Of a stretch of 22,374 nt of DNA, positions 1 to 8,684 are shown in pieces (position 1 is the stretch's first letter; each line of letters starts with the position of its first letter). The translations under genes were made by a program, and so were the position numbers. Under the pieces are notes generated by a model that was given only the letters and a program-made list of their open reading frames with translations, made no database searches and was not told the DNA's origin. Source of the stretch: Chara braunii (Eukaryota > Streptophyta > Charophyceae > Charales > Characeae); NCBI GenBank assembly GCA_003427395.1, contig BFEA01000245.1, positions 2,118,656 through 2,141,029 on the forward strand, written 5' to 3'.

Positions 1-121
1 CGTCCCCGAGCCGGTTTCACTGCCCTGTTGGCTGTTGGGCCCACGGCCGGCCATGTCGTCGGGCCCTTTGTATCTTTTAGTGGTATAGAGAAGCCTAGAG
101 AAGGCAAGCTGGCCTAAGGGT

Positions 122-330
122 CAAAGTGACCAAGGACGACCCATCTGGGTGAAGCTTGATCTGGAGTATGAGTTGTGGCGAGACCGTGTTGCATGAGGTA
201 CTTGCCTAAATTGTGGCCAGTATGGGCACACAATGGCCCAATGCAAGAGTAAGCAAGTTGCTGGGAAGGTCGCGTCCAATTCTGGTAGTGCTTCTGCGAG
301 CACTTCGCAGGGAAACACCTCGGGCCAGTA
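122..330 (+). pseudogene. gag: Ty3/gypsy gag C-terminus with CCHC zinc knuckle (broken)
   Basis: This is the 3' end of a retrotransposon gag gene, the nucleocapsid part that binds element RNA. Codons at 203-244 read C-L-N-C-G-Q-Y-G-H-T-M-A-Q-C, an exact C-x2-C-x4-H-x4-C zinc knuckle. It is preceded in the same frame by a W-V-K-L-D-L-E-Y-E-L-W type stretch usual just before the knuckle in plant gypsy Gag. A TGA at 194-196 interrupts the frame nine bases before the knuckle; it lies where Arg would fit and is one CpG-to-TpG change from CGA. A Ser/Ala/Gly/Thr-rich tail follows to a TAG at about 331. The N-terminal part of Gag lies outside the window or is unreadable. Protease follows directly in another frame. 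The family call is firm; gene limits are approximate. Confidence 0.85.
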
Positions 331-339
331 GGAGTTTTA

Positions 340-960
340 GTCGCTCTTACTCGTGCTGAAGTGGTTACTTTACCTTCTCCATTTCAGATGATGGCCAAGG
401 CTATTGATCCCATGATCGCCCCGCAAACAGATCCTGACCAATCGATGCTCTGTTCGATGGATGTGCCTGAGTCCTTAGAGGAGTTAGAGACTGAGTGGTT
501 AGATAAAGACCCTAGAGACTTGAGGGCGATGTTGAACAAATGTCCAAAGGGTGAACATTTCGTGGTAACAGTCGATGTAGGTGGCCGAAAGGTTGGTGCC
601 TTCACAACCATAGGCTCTACAAAATTTCATCAGCCGTGGTTGTGTGGATAGGCTACGCTTAGGGGACCAAGTGCAGCGACTTAGCAGATCTTTAGCATCT
701 ACCGTAGCCAACAAGCACTCCATGGTAGTCAGAGACTACGCCATGATAATCAGGGACTATGTAAAGGACGTTGTTTGTACCTTCTCTTATGGAGGAGGGG
801 AACTGAGACACAAGATCTCGTTCCTAGTTAGCGACGAGCTGCCATTTGACATGTTGCTAGGCATGTACTACCTCGAGAATGCTAAGCCTCAGTTTGGTTG
901 GGATAGGAAGGTGATGATCCATAAGTTGCCAAATGGAAGGACTGTTAGGCTGCAAAAGTT
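340..960 (+). pseudogene. pro: Ty3/gypsy aspartic protease (frameshifted, catalytic Asp lost)
   Basis: This is the retroviral-type pepsin-like protease that would cut the polyprotein. The upstream half is in frame 1 (about 361-620). The downstream half is in frame 2 from about 620 to 960, so there is a one-base frameshift near 615-625. The active-site loop at 601-621 reads F-T-T-I-G-S-T where the family has F-x-D-S-G-[AS]-T, so the catalytic Asp is absent. The family's closing motif is clear: D-M-L-L-G-M-Y-Y-L (about 848-874) matches the usual D-x-[IL]-L-G-x-x-W-L, then a P-Q-F-G-W-D segment. It sits between the Gag knuckle and reverse transcriptase, the normal order. Dead as read. Confidence 0.8.
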
Positions 961-1039
961 TAAGGCTAGCATGCTAGTGGAAAACTATGGTCGCATGTGT
1001 GCGTTGTCTTTCTATAACTACTATAAGCATAATCATGAG

Positions 1040-1950
1040 GAAGGTAGGTAGCTAGTTTTAGTCTCTGAGAAAGGGGAGAACGTGGAGGCCGTAAGATCAC
1101 CCCCCTGAGATAGAAGCAATCGGTGCACAATATTCGGACCTTTTCAAGGAACCTAGGGGTGTGGTAGAAAGGGAGATTGTCCACACGATTGAAGTCCTTC
1201 CCGGTAGCAAGGTATCTAGAGGACGGATCTATCGGATGTCTCCTGCGGAGTTAGATGAGCTCCGTCGCAAGCTCAAGGAGAGGTTACAAAGAAGGGCTGG
1301 ATTCGGCCAAGCTCGTCCTCCTATGGAGCACCAGTTGTATTTGTCCCCAAGAAAGGGGGGATCCTAAGGATGTGCATTGAGCCTCAATGCCATCACTGTT
1401 AAGAACGCGGAGCGCCTACCGCGCATTGGCGACCTTTTGGATAGAGTGCAGGGATGCCGATACTTCACCAAGATAGATTTGAATTTCGGATACCATCAGA
1501 TTGCTATTAGACCTGAGGACCAACACAACCTCTTTTTGGACCAGATACGGTCTGTACAAGTTTGTAGTGACGCCCGTTGATCCTTGCAATGCTCTTGGGA
1601 CTTTCCAACACGCAATGAACCGGATCTTTCATGACTATTTAGACATCGTTGTGTACCTCGACGATATCCTTGTGTTTAGTCGGACTGTTGAGAAGCACGC
1701 TGAGCATGCGAGAACAGTGCTAGCGCCCCTAAGACAGCACCAGTACAAAGGTTAACTTGGAGAAATGCGAATTTGGTTGCACCAAGATCTTGTATGTGGG
1801 TAATGAGATTTCTGCGGATGGGTTGAGGCTGGAGGATGCCAAAGTGGCCAGCATATGTGGCTGGCCTAGACCTCAGTCTGTGATTGAGGTAAGATCATTT
1901 TTGTGGACCGCCCATTTTAAAGAATTGTAGTACTGTAGCTTCCCCTCTAA
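1040..1950 (+). pseudogene. pol (RT): Ty3/gypsy reverse transcriptase (frameshifted)
   Basis: This is the RNA-dependent DNA polymerase of a gypsy element. The N-terminal fingers begin with H-T-I-E-V-L-P-G-S (from about 1182) and Y-R-M-S-P-A-E-L (about 1231-1254), both classic in plant chromoviruses. Next come A-P-V-V-F-V-P-K-K and L-R-M-C-I (about 1329-1378, read in a frame different from its upstream part), L-N-A-I-T-V-K-N (from about 1382), and F-T-K-I-D-L-N-F-G-Y-H-Q-I (about 1462-1503). The polymerase box Y-L-D-D is intact at 1654-1665. The thumb/connection begins V-N-L-E-K-C-E-F-G (from 1751). At least four frame changes occur, near 1310, 1378 (a few bases deleted where the D-Y-R codons belong), 1540 and 1750 (one extra G). 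A TAG near 1927 truncates the last frame. The domain order and intact YLDD box make the identity certain; the gene is inactive. Confidence 0.93.
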
Positions 1951-2236
1951 CTGACCTCAGGCACCTTGACACCCCATGGGAGTGGACCAAAGAGTGTGAG
2001 GCGTCCTTCAAGAGATTGAAGTATGCCGTGGCACACTAAGAAGTCCTCGAACTTTGGGATCCTGACCAGGCCTTTGTCGCGATCACAAACGCCAGGCAGT
2101 GCGACATAGGCGTGGTCCTTGCGCAAAAGGAGGGGGAAAAGTTGAAGCCGATAGAGTACATGAGCAAAAAGATGCCATCTCAAAAATTTGAGCGCGAGTT
2201 GTATGCCCTCTATGAAACAGTATTCACTTGTGCGCA
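1930..2236 (+). pseudogene. pol (RH): Ty3/gypsy RNase H, 5' part (interrupted by insertion)
   Basis: First half of the RNase H domain that removes RNA from the RNA/DNA hybrid. Motifs are W-T-K-E-C-E-A-S-F-K-R-L-K (about 1983-2021), L-W-D-P-D-Q-A-F-V-A-I-T-N-A-R (2050s-2090s) and E-R-E-L-Y-A-L-Y-E-T-V (about 2190-2222). The family's first catalytic Asp in T-[TD]-D-A-S is Asn here (ITNAR). The Glu of E-L-x-A is kept. A TAA near 2038 breaks the frame. Similarity stops at the codons F-T-C-A-Q (2222-2236). The matching second half resumes at about 3134, so foreign DNA sits exactly inside the domain. Confidence 0.85.
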
Positions 2237-3133
2237 GTAGCGAATGCAGATCCCAGGGCTCGATCCCTAGACCTAACCTTACCTGTGTACAGTATCTGTG
2301 TCGACCCCGAGAGTTGAACCCGTGACCTGTGTATTTGTAACAGTTGGTAGACTGTAGTAGGGTCCGTAGGTAGTACGGGTTCAATCTGTAGACCTGTCGG
2401 GTAGGAGTCTTAGCAAGGTCTGCTGTAGCACCGCCGAAATGTCAAGGTCGTAGCTGCTACAGTATCGAAAGGCCAAGTCCACGGCCTTCCGGAAGGTCCT
2501 AGTAGTGGCCTTTCGAAGCTGCTCATGTTTAGGGTGAGGCAAGTGGGCAAGTGGTGCAGTTTACCCGTGCTGAGTCAGCAGTCCTAGTCCCAGTCAGTCC
2601 TAGTCCAGTCAAGCAAGTACGGTATGGGACTGTGTGCACCACGGGCATGGGAAAGGGCCAGACCAACGAGCTACAGAAGTATAAATCAAAGGGCAGCGTT
2701 CAGCCATTCATGCATTCCTGCTTGAGCCATGCGGAAGCGCTGCCACAGCGACTTGTGTGAGGTGGTCTGCAGTGAGCCCGAAGACGAAGTGGGCGAGAGA
2801 AGGAGCTTAGCCATAGCGATAGGGTAGCAGTGGCCATAGCCGCCATAGCTGTTGGGAGAGTGTAGTGTGTGTGTATGTGTGTACAGAGTGAAGCGTGTGG
2901 GATATCCAGGGTGATCCTTTGTGTGTGTGAACAGAGAGTTGTACAGGCGCTGTGCTGCCATAGCCATTGGAATGAACTTGTATCTGAACTGTGTTTGGTT
3001 TCCATATCTCCGAGTTCTGAGTGGGCGCTTGTCGCCAATTTGCTGCACAACCTGTTTACATGCATGAGAAGTGTGAATGACAGCGAGTCTGATTGCATCT
3101 ATAAAGCGCTGGTCCATTTGAGGCACTACTCAA
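2237..3133. mobile_element. About 900-bp insertion inside RNase H, possible solo LTR or small non-autonomous element
   Basis: RNase H homology stops at about 2236 and restarts at about 3134, so this segment is an insertion. It has no coding similarity that I recognise. It carries a 10-bp inverted repeat (TTGAACCCGT at 2314-2323, ACGGGTTCAA at 2375-2384). It also has a nested foldback: arms TCGAAAGGCC 2465-2474 and GGCCTTTCGA 2507-2516 around the palindrome CCTTCCGGAAGG at 2485-2496. A TATA-like TATAAAT lies at about 2680, followed by a GT-rich stretch near 2865-2885. A promoter-like TATA, noncoding content and this size fit a solo LTR. Clean terminal TG/CA and a target duplication were not found, so the class is open and the edges are good to about 10 bp. 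Confidence 0.6.
2314..2384 (+). repeat. Foldback with tRNA-like A/B-box resemblance
   Basis: Perfect 10-bp arms at 2314-2323 and 2375-2384 enclose about 51 bp. On the + strand, CAGTTGGTAGACT (from about 2341) resembles a tRNA D-arm or A box and GGGTTCAATC resembles a B box. The T-arm stem does not pair properly, so this is not a tRNA gene. A worn tRNA-derived SINE head is possible but weakly supported. Confidence 0.3.
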
Positions 3134-3539
3134 CAGATTCTTTTATGTGAGATCGGACCATAAGACGTTGCGTTGGATTAAGACACAGCCCGTTCTCTCC
3201 GACAAACTCAAGAGGTGATTTGAAGTCATAGATATGTATGACTTCAAGCTCGACCCTCTGAAGGGAGAGTACAATAAAGTGTCTGATGCACTATTGCGTA
3301 GGGCAGACTATATGGGCCGGTTAGTTACTGAGTTTGGGATTTCTGATGATGTAACTGGATCAATGGCGGAAGCTTATCAAGAGGACACTGTCATGTCCGA
3401 GATCATCAACGAACTGGAAGCTAAAAACAAGGCTACTTCCGATGAGTTTGTGCTGGTTGACGACTTGCTGTTCCTTGAGAAGGCTGGGAGTAAACGTTTG
3501 TGTGTGCCGAATAAAGAGTCTTTGCGTAGTTTTTCTTAG
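3134..3539 (+). pseudogene. pol (RH-IN): Ty3/gypsy RNase H, 3' part, and integrase leader
   Basis: Homology resumes with R-H-Y-S-T-D-S (frame c) and then Y-V-R-S-D-H-K-T-L-R-W-I-K-T-Q-P (about 3144-3195), the C-terminal RNase H motif with its catalytic Asp present in R-S-D-H. One base is missing between these pieces. A TGA at about 3215 interrupts the family segment L-K-R-[WF]. Codons from 3234 then read a typical tether: Y-D-F-K-L-D-P-L-K-G-E-Y-N-K-V-S-D-A-L-L-R-R, where the family has a G-x-x-N-x-V-A-D-A-L-S-R type motif. They continue to L-C-V-P-N-K-E-S-L-R. A frame change at about 3535 leads into the integrase zinc finger. Confidence 0.88.
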
Positions 3540-4190
3540 GTGAGTGTCACGATGCAACCGGACATCTCGGCTATAAAAAGACAACAACAAATTTACTTTG
3601 GCGTTTCTGGTGGCCCACAATGATGGATGATGCAAATGAGTCTGTAGAAACTTGCCAAGTTTGCCCGTGTGACAAGGCACAGACACAGGCACCTATCAAG
3701 CCCTTGCCAATCACTGCTGGTCCAGGTCGAAGTGTGTCCATGGATTTCATAGATGCCCTTGTGACCAGCAAGAGCGGTAAGTGACACATCTTCGTCATTG
3801 TGAACAGGTTCACTAAGTATGCTAGACTAATCGCTATGCCTGAGACAGCTAGGACTGAGCATGTCATCAAGTTATTCATGGACAACTGGGTACGTGACTT
3901 CGGTCTCCCTAAGTCTATTGTGAGCAACAGGGATGTCAGATTCACTAGCAAACTGTGGCAAAGTATAGCCCAACAGATGGGCACCCAATTGAAAATGACA
4001 TCAGGGAACCACCCTGAGTCAAATGGGCAGGCCAAGCAGATGAACCGGGTAGTGCAGCACTTGCTTCGACATTATATTAAGCCAGGTCAAGATGACTGGG
4101 GTGAGAAGTTACCTCTCATCGCCAGCCTGTACAACAATGCTGTGCACAGCACTACCGGTAAGTTGGAAGCCCAGATCTGCTCTTGACTTC
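3535..4190 (+). pseudogene. pol (IN): Ty3/gypsy integrase: HHCC finger and DDE core (two catalytic residues lost)
   Basis: The enzyme that would join element DNA to the host chromosome. The HHCC zinc finger is intact: His at 3548-3550 and 3563-3565 (H-x4-H), then Cys at 3653-3655 and 3662-3664 (C-x2-C). The catalytic core begins S-V-S-M-D-F-I with the first Asp at 3743-3745. A TGA at 3782-3784 stands where Arg fits (CGA to TGA). The second catalytic position reads S-N-R-D-V-R-F-T-S (about 3923-3950), so Asp of S-D-R is Asn. The third reads G-Q-A-K-Q-M-N-R, so Glu is Lys at 4034-4036. Both changes are C-G to C-A at CpG sites. The frame carries on to H-S-T-T-G and then shifts near 4160-4185. 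Identity is sure and the enzyme is dead. Confidence 0.93.
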
Positions 4191-4857
4191 CTGTTGCCTG
4201 AAAATCAGCCAACCGCAGCACCTAGTAGCATAGAGTTTGCTGTCAAGTATGAACAGATGCTGCAGCGGGCCGTAGAGCACATCAAGAAAGCTCAAGATGC
4301 CATGGTTGCATCCGAGAACAGAGACAGACGACTGATTGCATTGCAGGTAGGTGAACGAGTCTGGGTAAGGTCATCTGAGTTGGGACAGGAGTTGGGAATC
4401 TCACACAAACTGATGCCACAGTGCTTTGGACCTTGGAGGAAGTTTTGGACATAGTAGAATATCAACCCGATAGTCCATCATATGTTATTCACATTCCTGG
4501 TCACCTCCGTACACATGCTGTTTTCCATGCATCTAGTTGGCACCCTTCGCTGAAACTGAACAGTTTCCCTCAAGAAGATCGATGCTGCCCCCAATCATGG
4601 ACGGACATGTGGACATTGACGATATCAACGGACATGTGGACATTGATGACATCGTCGAGCACAAACTGATGTCTGTGCCCAAGCCTCCAGGCAGGGGACA
4701 CCCTCCGAAACCGCAGATGCATTATCGAGTGCGGTTCCGACATCATATGGACCCTAAGGAAGATCAGTGGTTTACAAGAGAAGAATTAATGAAGACTGCT
4801 CCTCAGATTATCTCAAGTTACGAAAGAAACTTTAAAGGGAAGCAGCTTGCTGTGTAA
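4185..4857 (+). pseudogene. pol (IN-CHD): Integrase C-terminal region with GPF/Y-like module and chromodomain (chromovirus)
   Basis: The region after the integrase core reads L-Q-V-G-E-R-V-W-V-R (about 4344-4373), then K-L-M-P-Q-C-F-G-P-W (about 4410-4439), the GPF/Y-type module. It shifts frame to V-L-D-I-V-E-Y and I-P-G-H-L-R-T-H-A-V-F-H-A-S (about 4490-4533), the family's H-P-V-F-H-V-S block. Another frame change leads to 4537-4857. There D-I-D-D-I-V-E-H-K-L starts a chromodomain-like fold, followed by M-H-Y-R-V-R-F-R, D-Q-W-F-T-R-E-E-L and I-I-S-S-Y-E, corresponding to Y-L-V-K-W-x-G, x-x-T-W-E-x-x-x-x-L and I-x-x-Y/F. In chromoviruses this domain directs insertion to marked chromatin. The stop is TAA at 4855-4857, shortly before the polypurine tract, as expected. 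Confidence 0.82.
4601..4654 (+). repeat. 27-bp in-frame tandem duplication at chromodomain start
   Basis: Two adjacent 27-bp units (4601-4627 and 4628-4654) differ at three positions. Each encodes G-H-V-D-I-D-D-I plus one residue, so the duplication keeps frame and doubles the acidic strand that opens the chromodomain. Confidence 0.85.
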
Positions 4858-4882
4858 CGACTTCTCAGAGGACTATCGAAGT

Positions 4883-4896
4883 AAAGGAGGAGGGAG
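4883..4896 (+). other. Polypurine tract of the Ty3/gypsy element
   Basis: AAAGGAGGAGGGAG is an all-purine run 25 bases after the pol stop, immediately before TGTGAGGG. This is the normal place and composition of the plus-strand primer site in LTR retrotransposons. Confidence 0.8.
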
Positions 4897-5262
4897 TGTG
4901 AGGGTCTACCCCTCGGCGTAAGGCCCTGCAGCAGGCGGGTGCCCGCCATAAGTGAAGGCAGCCCCCCTGAATCTCAACGTGCCCTGAGTTTGTCAATTTT
5001 TGCAAATCTTGGTGGGCACCAGACAGTTGCCACGCGCCAGTTGGTTACATCCGCCTTGCTCGTGAAAATCCAAAATATCAGGCTCTTCCAGCAACGTGGT
5101 CGAAACAGGGAGCACCGCACGTTTGTGCCTGGGTGGTTGGGCATGCGTAACCAATTCGGTCCCAGGCCACTGTCTGAACAGGCCTGGGTGCAGACACTTT
5201 GGCCGAGGCTGAAGGTACTGGAAACTCGGTCACACGTGGGAAGCAAGGGAAAGCGCCCGCCA

Positions 5263-5279
5263 CTTTCCATATAGGAAAG
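5263..5279 (+). promoter_or_regulatory. Candidate LTR TATA box in a perfect hairpin loop
   Basis: CTTTCC-ATATA-GGAAAG is a perfect 6-bp stem with a 5-base TATA-like loop, about 370 bp into the LTR, a sensible U3/R position. Transcription would then begin near 5300. This is inferred from sequence only. Confidence 0.45.
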
Positions 5280-5529
5280 GGCCGGGCTCCGTATCGGGTA
5301 AGTGGGGCACTATGTAGTGCATGCGGCATTCGCTGCTTGAGCGTGCACTCGCAGGCTGTGCGCTGTGCGCTAGCGCTAGGTGCAAGGCAGGCTCATGCGG
5401 GCCTCGAAGAGAGGCAGGGCGCTGCTGAGGGCAGCGCTAGCCAGCCTGACCATAGCCGGGCCTGGCTTAGACAGTCAGCGGAAGGTGGCGGTGGTCTTCG
5501 TGTATGGGGAGGAAGACGTGGGCAGAGAA

Positions 5530-5532
<3 letters not shown>

Positions 5533-5596
<64 letters not shown>
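5533..5596 (+). repeat. (GA)32 microsatellite
   Basis: Uninterrupted GA dinucleotides followed by GATGATGATG-like triplets. Reading frames across it (Arg/Glu on one strand, Ser/Leu on the other) are products of the repeat and not genes. Confidence 0.98.
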
Positions 5597-5599
<3 letters not shown>

Positions 5600-5689
5600 G
5601 GATGATGATGTGAGGGCACGAACCTGGTCTTGGCGATGGTCTACAGGGTCGACATCTTCATGTACTTCGGTTGTTGCTGCTGATGTCAA

Positions 5690-8050
5690 CAGGATGCATT
5701 TTCAATTCGGAGGCTGTGTGATAGTAGTCTGGGTGCTGAACGCCAAGTAGGAGGAAGGACTCTGGATACATATGTTGGTGGTGGCGAGAGTATGCTCTCA
5801 TTGAGATTCGGATTCAGTGCTTTGGTTCTCCGTTGGTGGAATATCAGCGCATTTCTGCTTTCTGGACAGCGTTGGGCTTGCTGGCTTTCAATGCGATTTT
5901 GCACTCTGAATCTGTCATTTCGCTCTCTCGTTTCGTTGCAAAGCTAAAACAATTGAAATAAAACTTAATACATGCAATAAGAAATGGCATAAAAAAAGCT
6001 GAAAAGAGGAAGGAGAAATCGAAAAGGGTGTCATAGTTCTTCCTTTTGCCTACAATGCTGTGGCTTCATTTCATTTGCATATGCATTCTCAGGTCTCTGT
6101 CAATGTATTCTCCCCACGTTGGATTGCTCATTATAAATAGAGTAGTATTCAGCAGGGAGACAAAAAGTGTTGTGACACTTGAGCTCTGTAACTCGAGCAG
6201 TTACAAGTTTTGATTAGAAGGCATTGCAACTGTGTTTGTGCCCAAAGATCTATCTGCTCCTGGCGTTTATCTTTGCCGTTCTTCATATCCCTCCCGGATG
6301 TCTCATATTGGACAGACCAGGCACTCTGCGCTCCATCTTCTGTGAATGCTGACGTGCCCTCGACGCCTGGATGCTATTCATCACCATGAGATTGTCAACA
6401 TTGACCATTTTGTTTTGCTGCCTGGCCTATGTAATGTATAAATCCTGCCCTTGATCTAACTCTGGAAGGCCATGTTGAACATGGTCGTGAGATTCCATGC
6501 CTGTCATTTGGGTGGCTTCAGCGCTCTCCTCCCTGCTGTCAGGATACTGATGAGACAATGTCATCTATGTGGCAACAACTCATGTCCTTCACAGACGTGG
6601 ACTGGTTCCGTCTTCCCTTTCTGAGGGTACAACACCCTTCAATGGATTGCTGCCCCCAGCTGCACACCATTGATCTACACCAAGGTCCTCCAAGTTTGCA
6701 CCACACTGCATCCTCTTTTGCAGGCCATCTTTGGTGATGGCAGTGCGAGTCGCTGAACAGGCGACTTCAGAATGACATACGCAGTCTCTGTTCCGCCTGC
6801 ATGCCATCTAATGTGACTATCAACGTCGATGAATTTGAAGGTTTCATTAGGAAGTCCAACCTTACCAGGCAATGATAGATGACTCAGTATCTTGCAAATT
6901 TTTCACCGACCATGTGAAAGTTGTTCGTTTACATGTCACTCAGGCTACAAGCCTATATCTATCATGTTTGGCACTGACGGGAAATACTTGCTTGCACGCT
7001 CTGTTACAAACCCATGCCACCAACTCGCATGAGGTTCTACATTTTTACAGAAGCGGCCTTGAGCGTCACCCAAGGCATGTCACTGTCTAATCCCTCAACG
7101 GATGGGTATTTAGCCAGTTGGGCTATGCTATTATTCTCGTCCTCAGCTTCACAATCTGTTTAATGCAGGCTCCAAATATCAGCCGCTTGAAGTGTTGCCT
7201 TTGGGTTCGATGAATACATCTTGCGATTTCTCACATCTGCAAGGAGCCCGTGAAGAAGAAACTCGACCCACAAGCACGTTGAGCTTCCATGAACCTGCAT
7301 TGAGTCAGCTACAGAGCAAAAAACAAAATCAACAGAGCATTGATCACACATGCAAAAGATACTGATAATGTTGAAGTTGACGGATGAAGAAATCCCTAAA
7401 TCCCCTCCAATCAATCACAAGAAGTTATCAACGACAACAATAACAGTAATACTTTGCAATACCAGTCTCTTTGCACAGGGACCACCCATTGTGATCACGT
7501 CCTAGTTTGCAAGCCTACTCTTGTGGGTAATTAGTGACCAATGCTGCACAGCTCAATGCTGCTCCTGCCTATGCCCTGTTGAAGAATGTACAATGCTGGA
7601 GCTCACTTGGCGACTACCAGGTATGTCCTTTTACCCTTTTTCCTCCTCCTCCCGTCCTCTAGCTCTCACCAGCTATGACTGGCGCTGAGCGCCCCCCTAG
7701 CCCTGGCTGTCAGGTGCTTCTCTCATTGCTAACTCTCCATCTTTTTTGTTCTGCCTCCAGCCCAAAGATTCCCAGACCTGCGAGGGCTAATCTTTTCTAG
7801 ACAGGTGGAGATTTGCACTGCGCTGGTTGTTTTTGGAGACTGGAGACATACTGGTAGCCCACTGGGTCCTTACTGGGCCAGGCCGCCTCTTCATTTCAGG
7901 CCTTTCTAAAACAGGTAGGGCCAATGCCGGAGGTTGTGGAACTTGAGCCGGAGCGTCCATCAGCCTCTTGACAGCCGTTGGCCTTGCATTCCTTCCCCCT
8001 TGTGTTCGGAGTTCTCTGACAATCCCTCCAATCAATCCACCTGCTCCCTG
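5690..8050. other. About 2.4 kb without a recognisable gene
   Basis: All reading frames are short (under about 85 codons) and none shows a family motif I know. A TATAAATA lies at 6132-6139, followed by GTAACT...AGTTAC inverted repeats at about 6188-6204. A C-x-L-C pair near 6560 next to F-H-A-C-H is reminiscent of an integrase finger, but the spacing is wrong. The 11-mer TCCAATCAATC occurs at about 7406 and 8028. The stretch may be old transposon or single-copy intergenic DNA. Confidence 0.5.
6132..6139 (+). promoter_or_regulatory. TATAAATA core-promoter-like site
   Basis: A consensus TATA box in moderately AT-rich DNA, with no convincing coding region downstream within 1 kb. It may be chance. 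Confidence 0.2.
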
Positions 8051-8282
8051 AACCTAGAGTTGGTTGTGTTATGGCGCGAAGCACAAAACATGAGATCACT
8101 GTCTTTCATAAGTAGACGCTCCACCTGGTATAGATTTCATTAAGTCTTCCTGAACCGTTGTTCTTCAACCTAGAGTTGGTTGTGTTATGGTGCGAAGCAC
8201 AAAACATGAGATCACTGTCTTTCATAAGTAGACGCTCCACCTGGTATAGATTTCATCAAGTCTTCCTGAACCGTTGTTCTTC
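8051..8282 (+). repeat. 116-bp tandem duplication
   Basis: The unit starting AACCTAGAGTTGG occurs at 8051-8166 and again at 8167-8282. I count only about two differences (GGCGCG/GGTGCG and CATTAAG/CATCAAG), so the duplication is young. The 3' part of the second unit extends into the 166-bp repeat described separately. Confidence 0.93.
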
Positions 8283-8368
8283 ACTTGGATGTGTCCAATA
8301 GGCGTGCTTAGGGCACCCCCTTTTGCACCGGAATTCTGAAACAGTTGTGCATGACTACCCAGTGAATG
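8203..8368 (+). repeat. 166-bp direct repeat, left copy
   Basis: It matches 9699-9864 with 8 differences by eye (about 95 percent). It begins CATGAGATCACTG and ends near GACTACCCAGTGAATG. No terminal TG/CA structure was recognised. Confidence 0.93.
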
Positions 8369-8372
8369 TGAC

Positions 8373-8650
8373 GTTTTCAGGCCAAAAGCCTGAAAACAAG
8401 GGCCTACAGGCCCCGTGTTGTTTCAGCCTGAAAGCCTGAGAACAAGGGCCTACAGGCCCTGTGTCGTTTCAGGCTAAATCAGGGCCTTTCCGGCCCTGAG
8501 TGTTTTCAGCCTGAAACTGAGGGCCATTTTCAGGCCCTCATCAGTTCGACCCGCCCTGAAACTCAGGCAACAAACCAGGGTTTTAGCACAGGCCATTTCG
8601 GGCCTGCTTTCAAGACAACCCCTGGTTGAGCTTCAACGCCAGGGTCTGGC
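8373..8650. repeat. Cluster of GC-rich perfect palindromes
   Basis: At least seven perfect hairpins or palindromes lie in 280 bp. They are GTTTTCAGGC/GCCTGAAAAC (8373-8397); GGGCCT/AGGCCC (8400-8413), repeated near 8446-8459; TCAGGGCC/GGCCCTGA (8479-8499); TGAGGGCC/GGCCCTCA (8518-8540); outer AACCAGGG/CCCTGGTT (8573-8580 with 8620-8627) enclosing CAGGCC/GGCCTG (8589-8606); and GCCAG/CTGGC (8638-8650). Many arms reuse the words CAGGCC and GGGCCT, so the block looks built from one amplified half-site. It starts exactly where the 166-bp repeat ends. Confidence 0.9.
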
Positions 8651-8684
8651 ACGTTTCCGCATTGGCAAGAGCAGCCTCCTGGAC

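Larger units (their letters stand above)
4897..5690 (+). mobile_element. 3' LTR of the Ty3/gypsy element (start supported, end approximate)
   Basis: The LTR starts TGTGAGGG right after the polypurine tract. It is noncoding and rich in perfect hairpins. These are GGCGGG/CCCGCC at 4934-4947, CCCAGGCC 5161-5168 with GGCCTGGG 5181-5188, CTTTCC 5263-5268 with GGAAAG 5274-5279, GCACTA/TAGTGC at 5307-5320, and GCGCTAGCGC at 5367-5376. The loop of the third holds ATATA and is the likely TATA box. The 5' LTR is outside the window, so the 3' edge cannot be fixed by comparison. It may end beyond the GA tract near 5690 or before it. Confidence 0.6.

Noticed and set aside
1947-2384. 145-codon minus-strand ORF
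   Set aside because: Antisense to recognisable RNase H coding sequence and running into the insertion; no family motif.
2686-3126. Two overlapping minus-strand ORFs of 146 and 132 codons
   Set aside because: They lie in noncoding insertion DNA, overlap one another in different frames and are rich in His/Thr from GT repeats.
5380-5689. Overlapping ORFs across the GA tract on both strands
   Set aside because: Low-complexity Arg/Glu and Ser/Leu translations of a dinucleotide repeat.
6548-6560. CTGATGAG near 6549 as a hammerhead core
   Set aside because: No GAAA after a closing stem and no stem III partner.
6480-6590. Integrase-like H-C finger (FHACHLGG ... CHLC)
   Set aside because: Spacing between the His pair and Cys pair is too short and no integrase core follows.
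8518-8570. Second hammerhead core on the minus strand (CTGATGA near 8545)
   Set aside because: The bases after the would-be stem II are TCAGTTTC, not GAAA; the core is incomplete and the match comes from the palindrome cluster.
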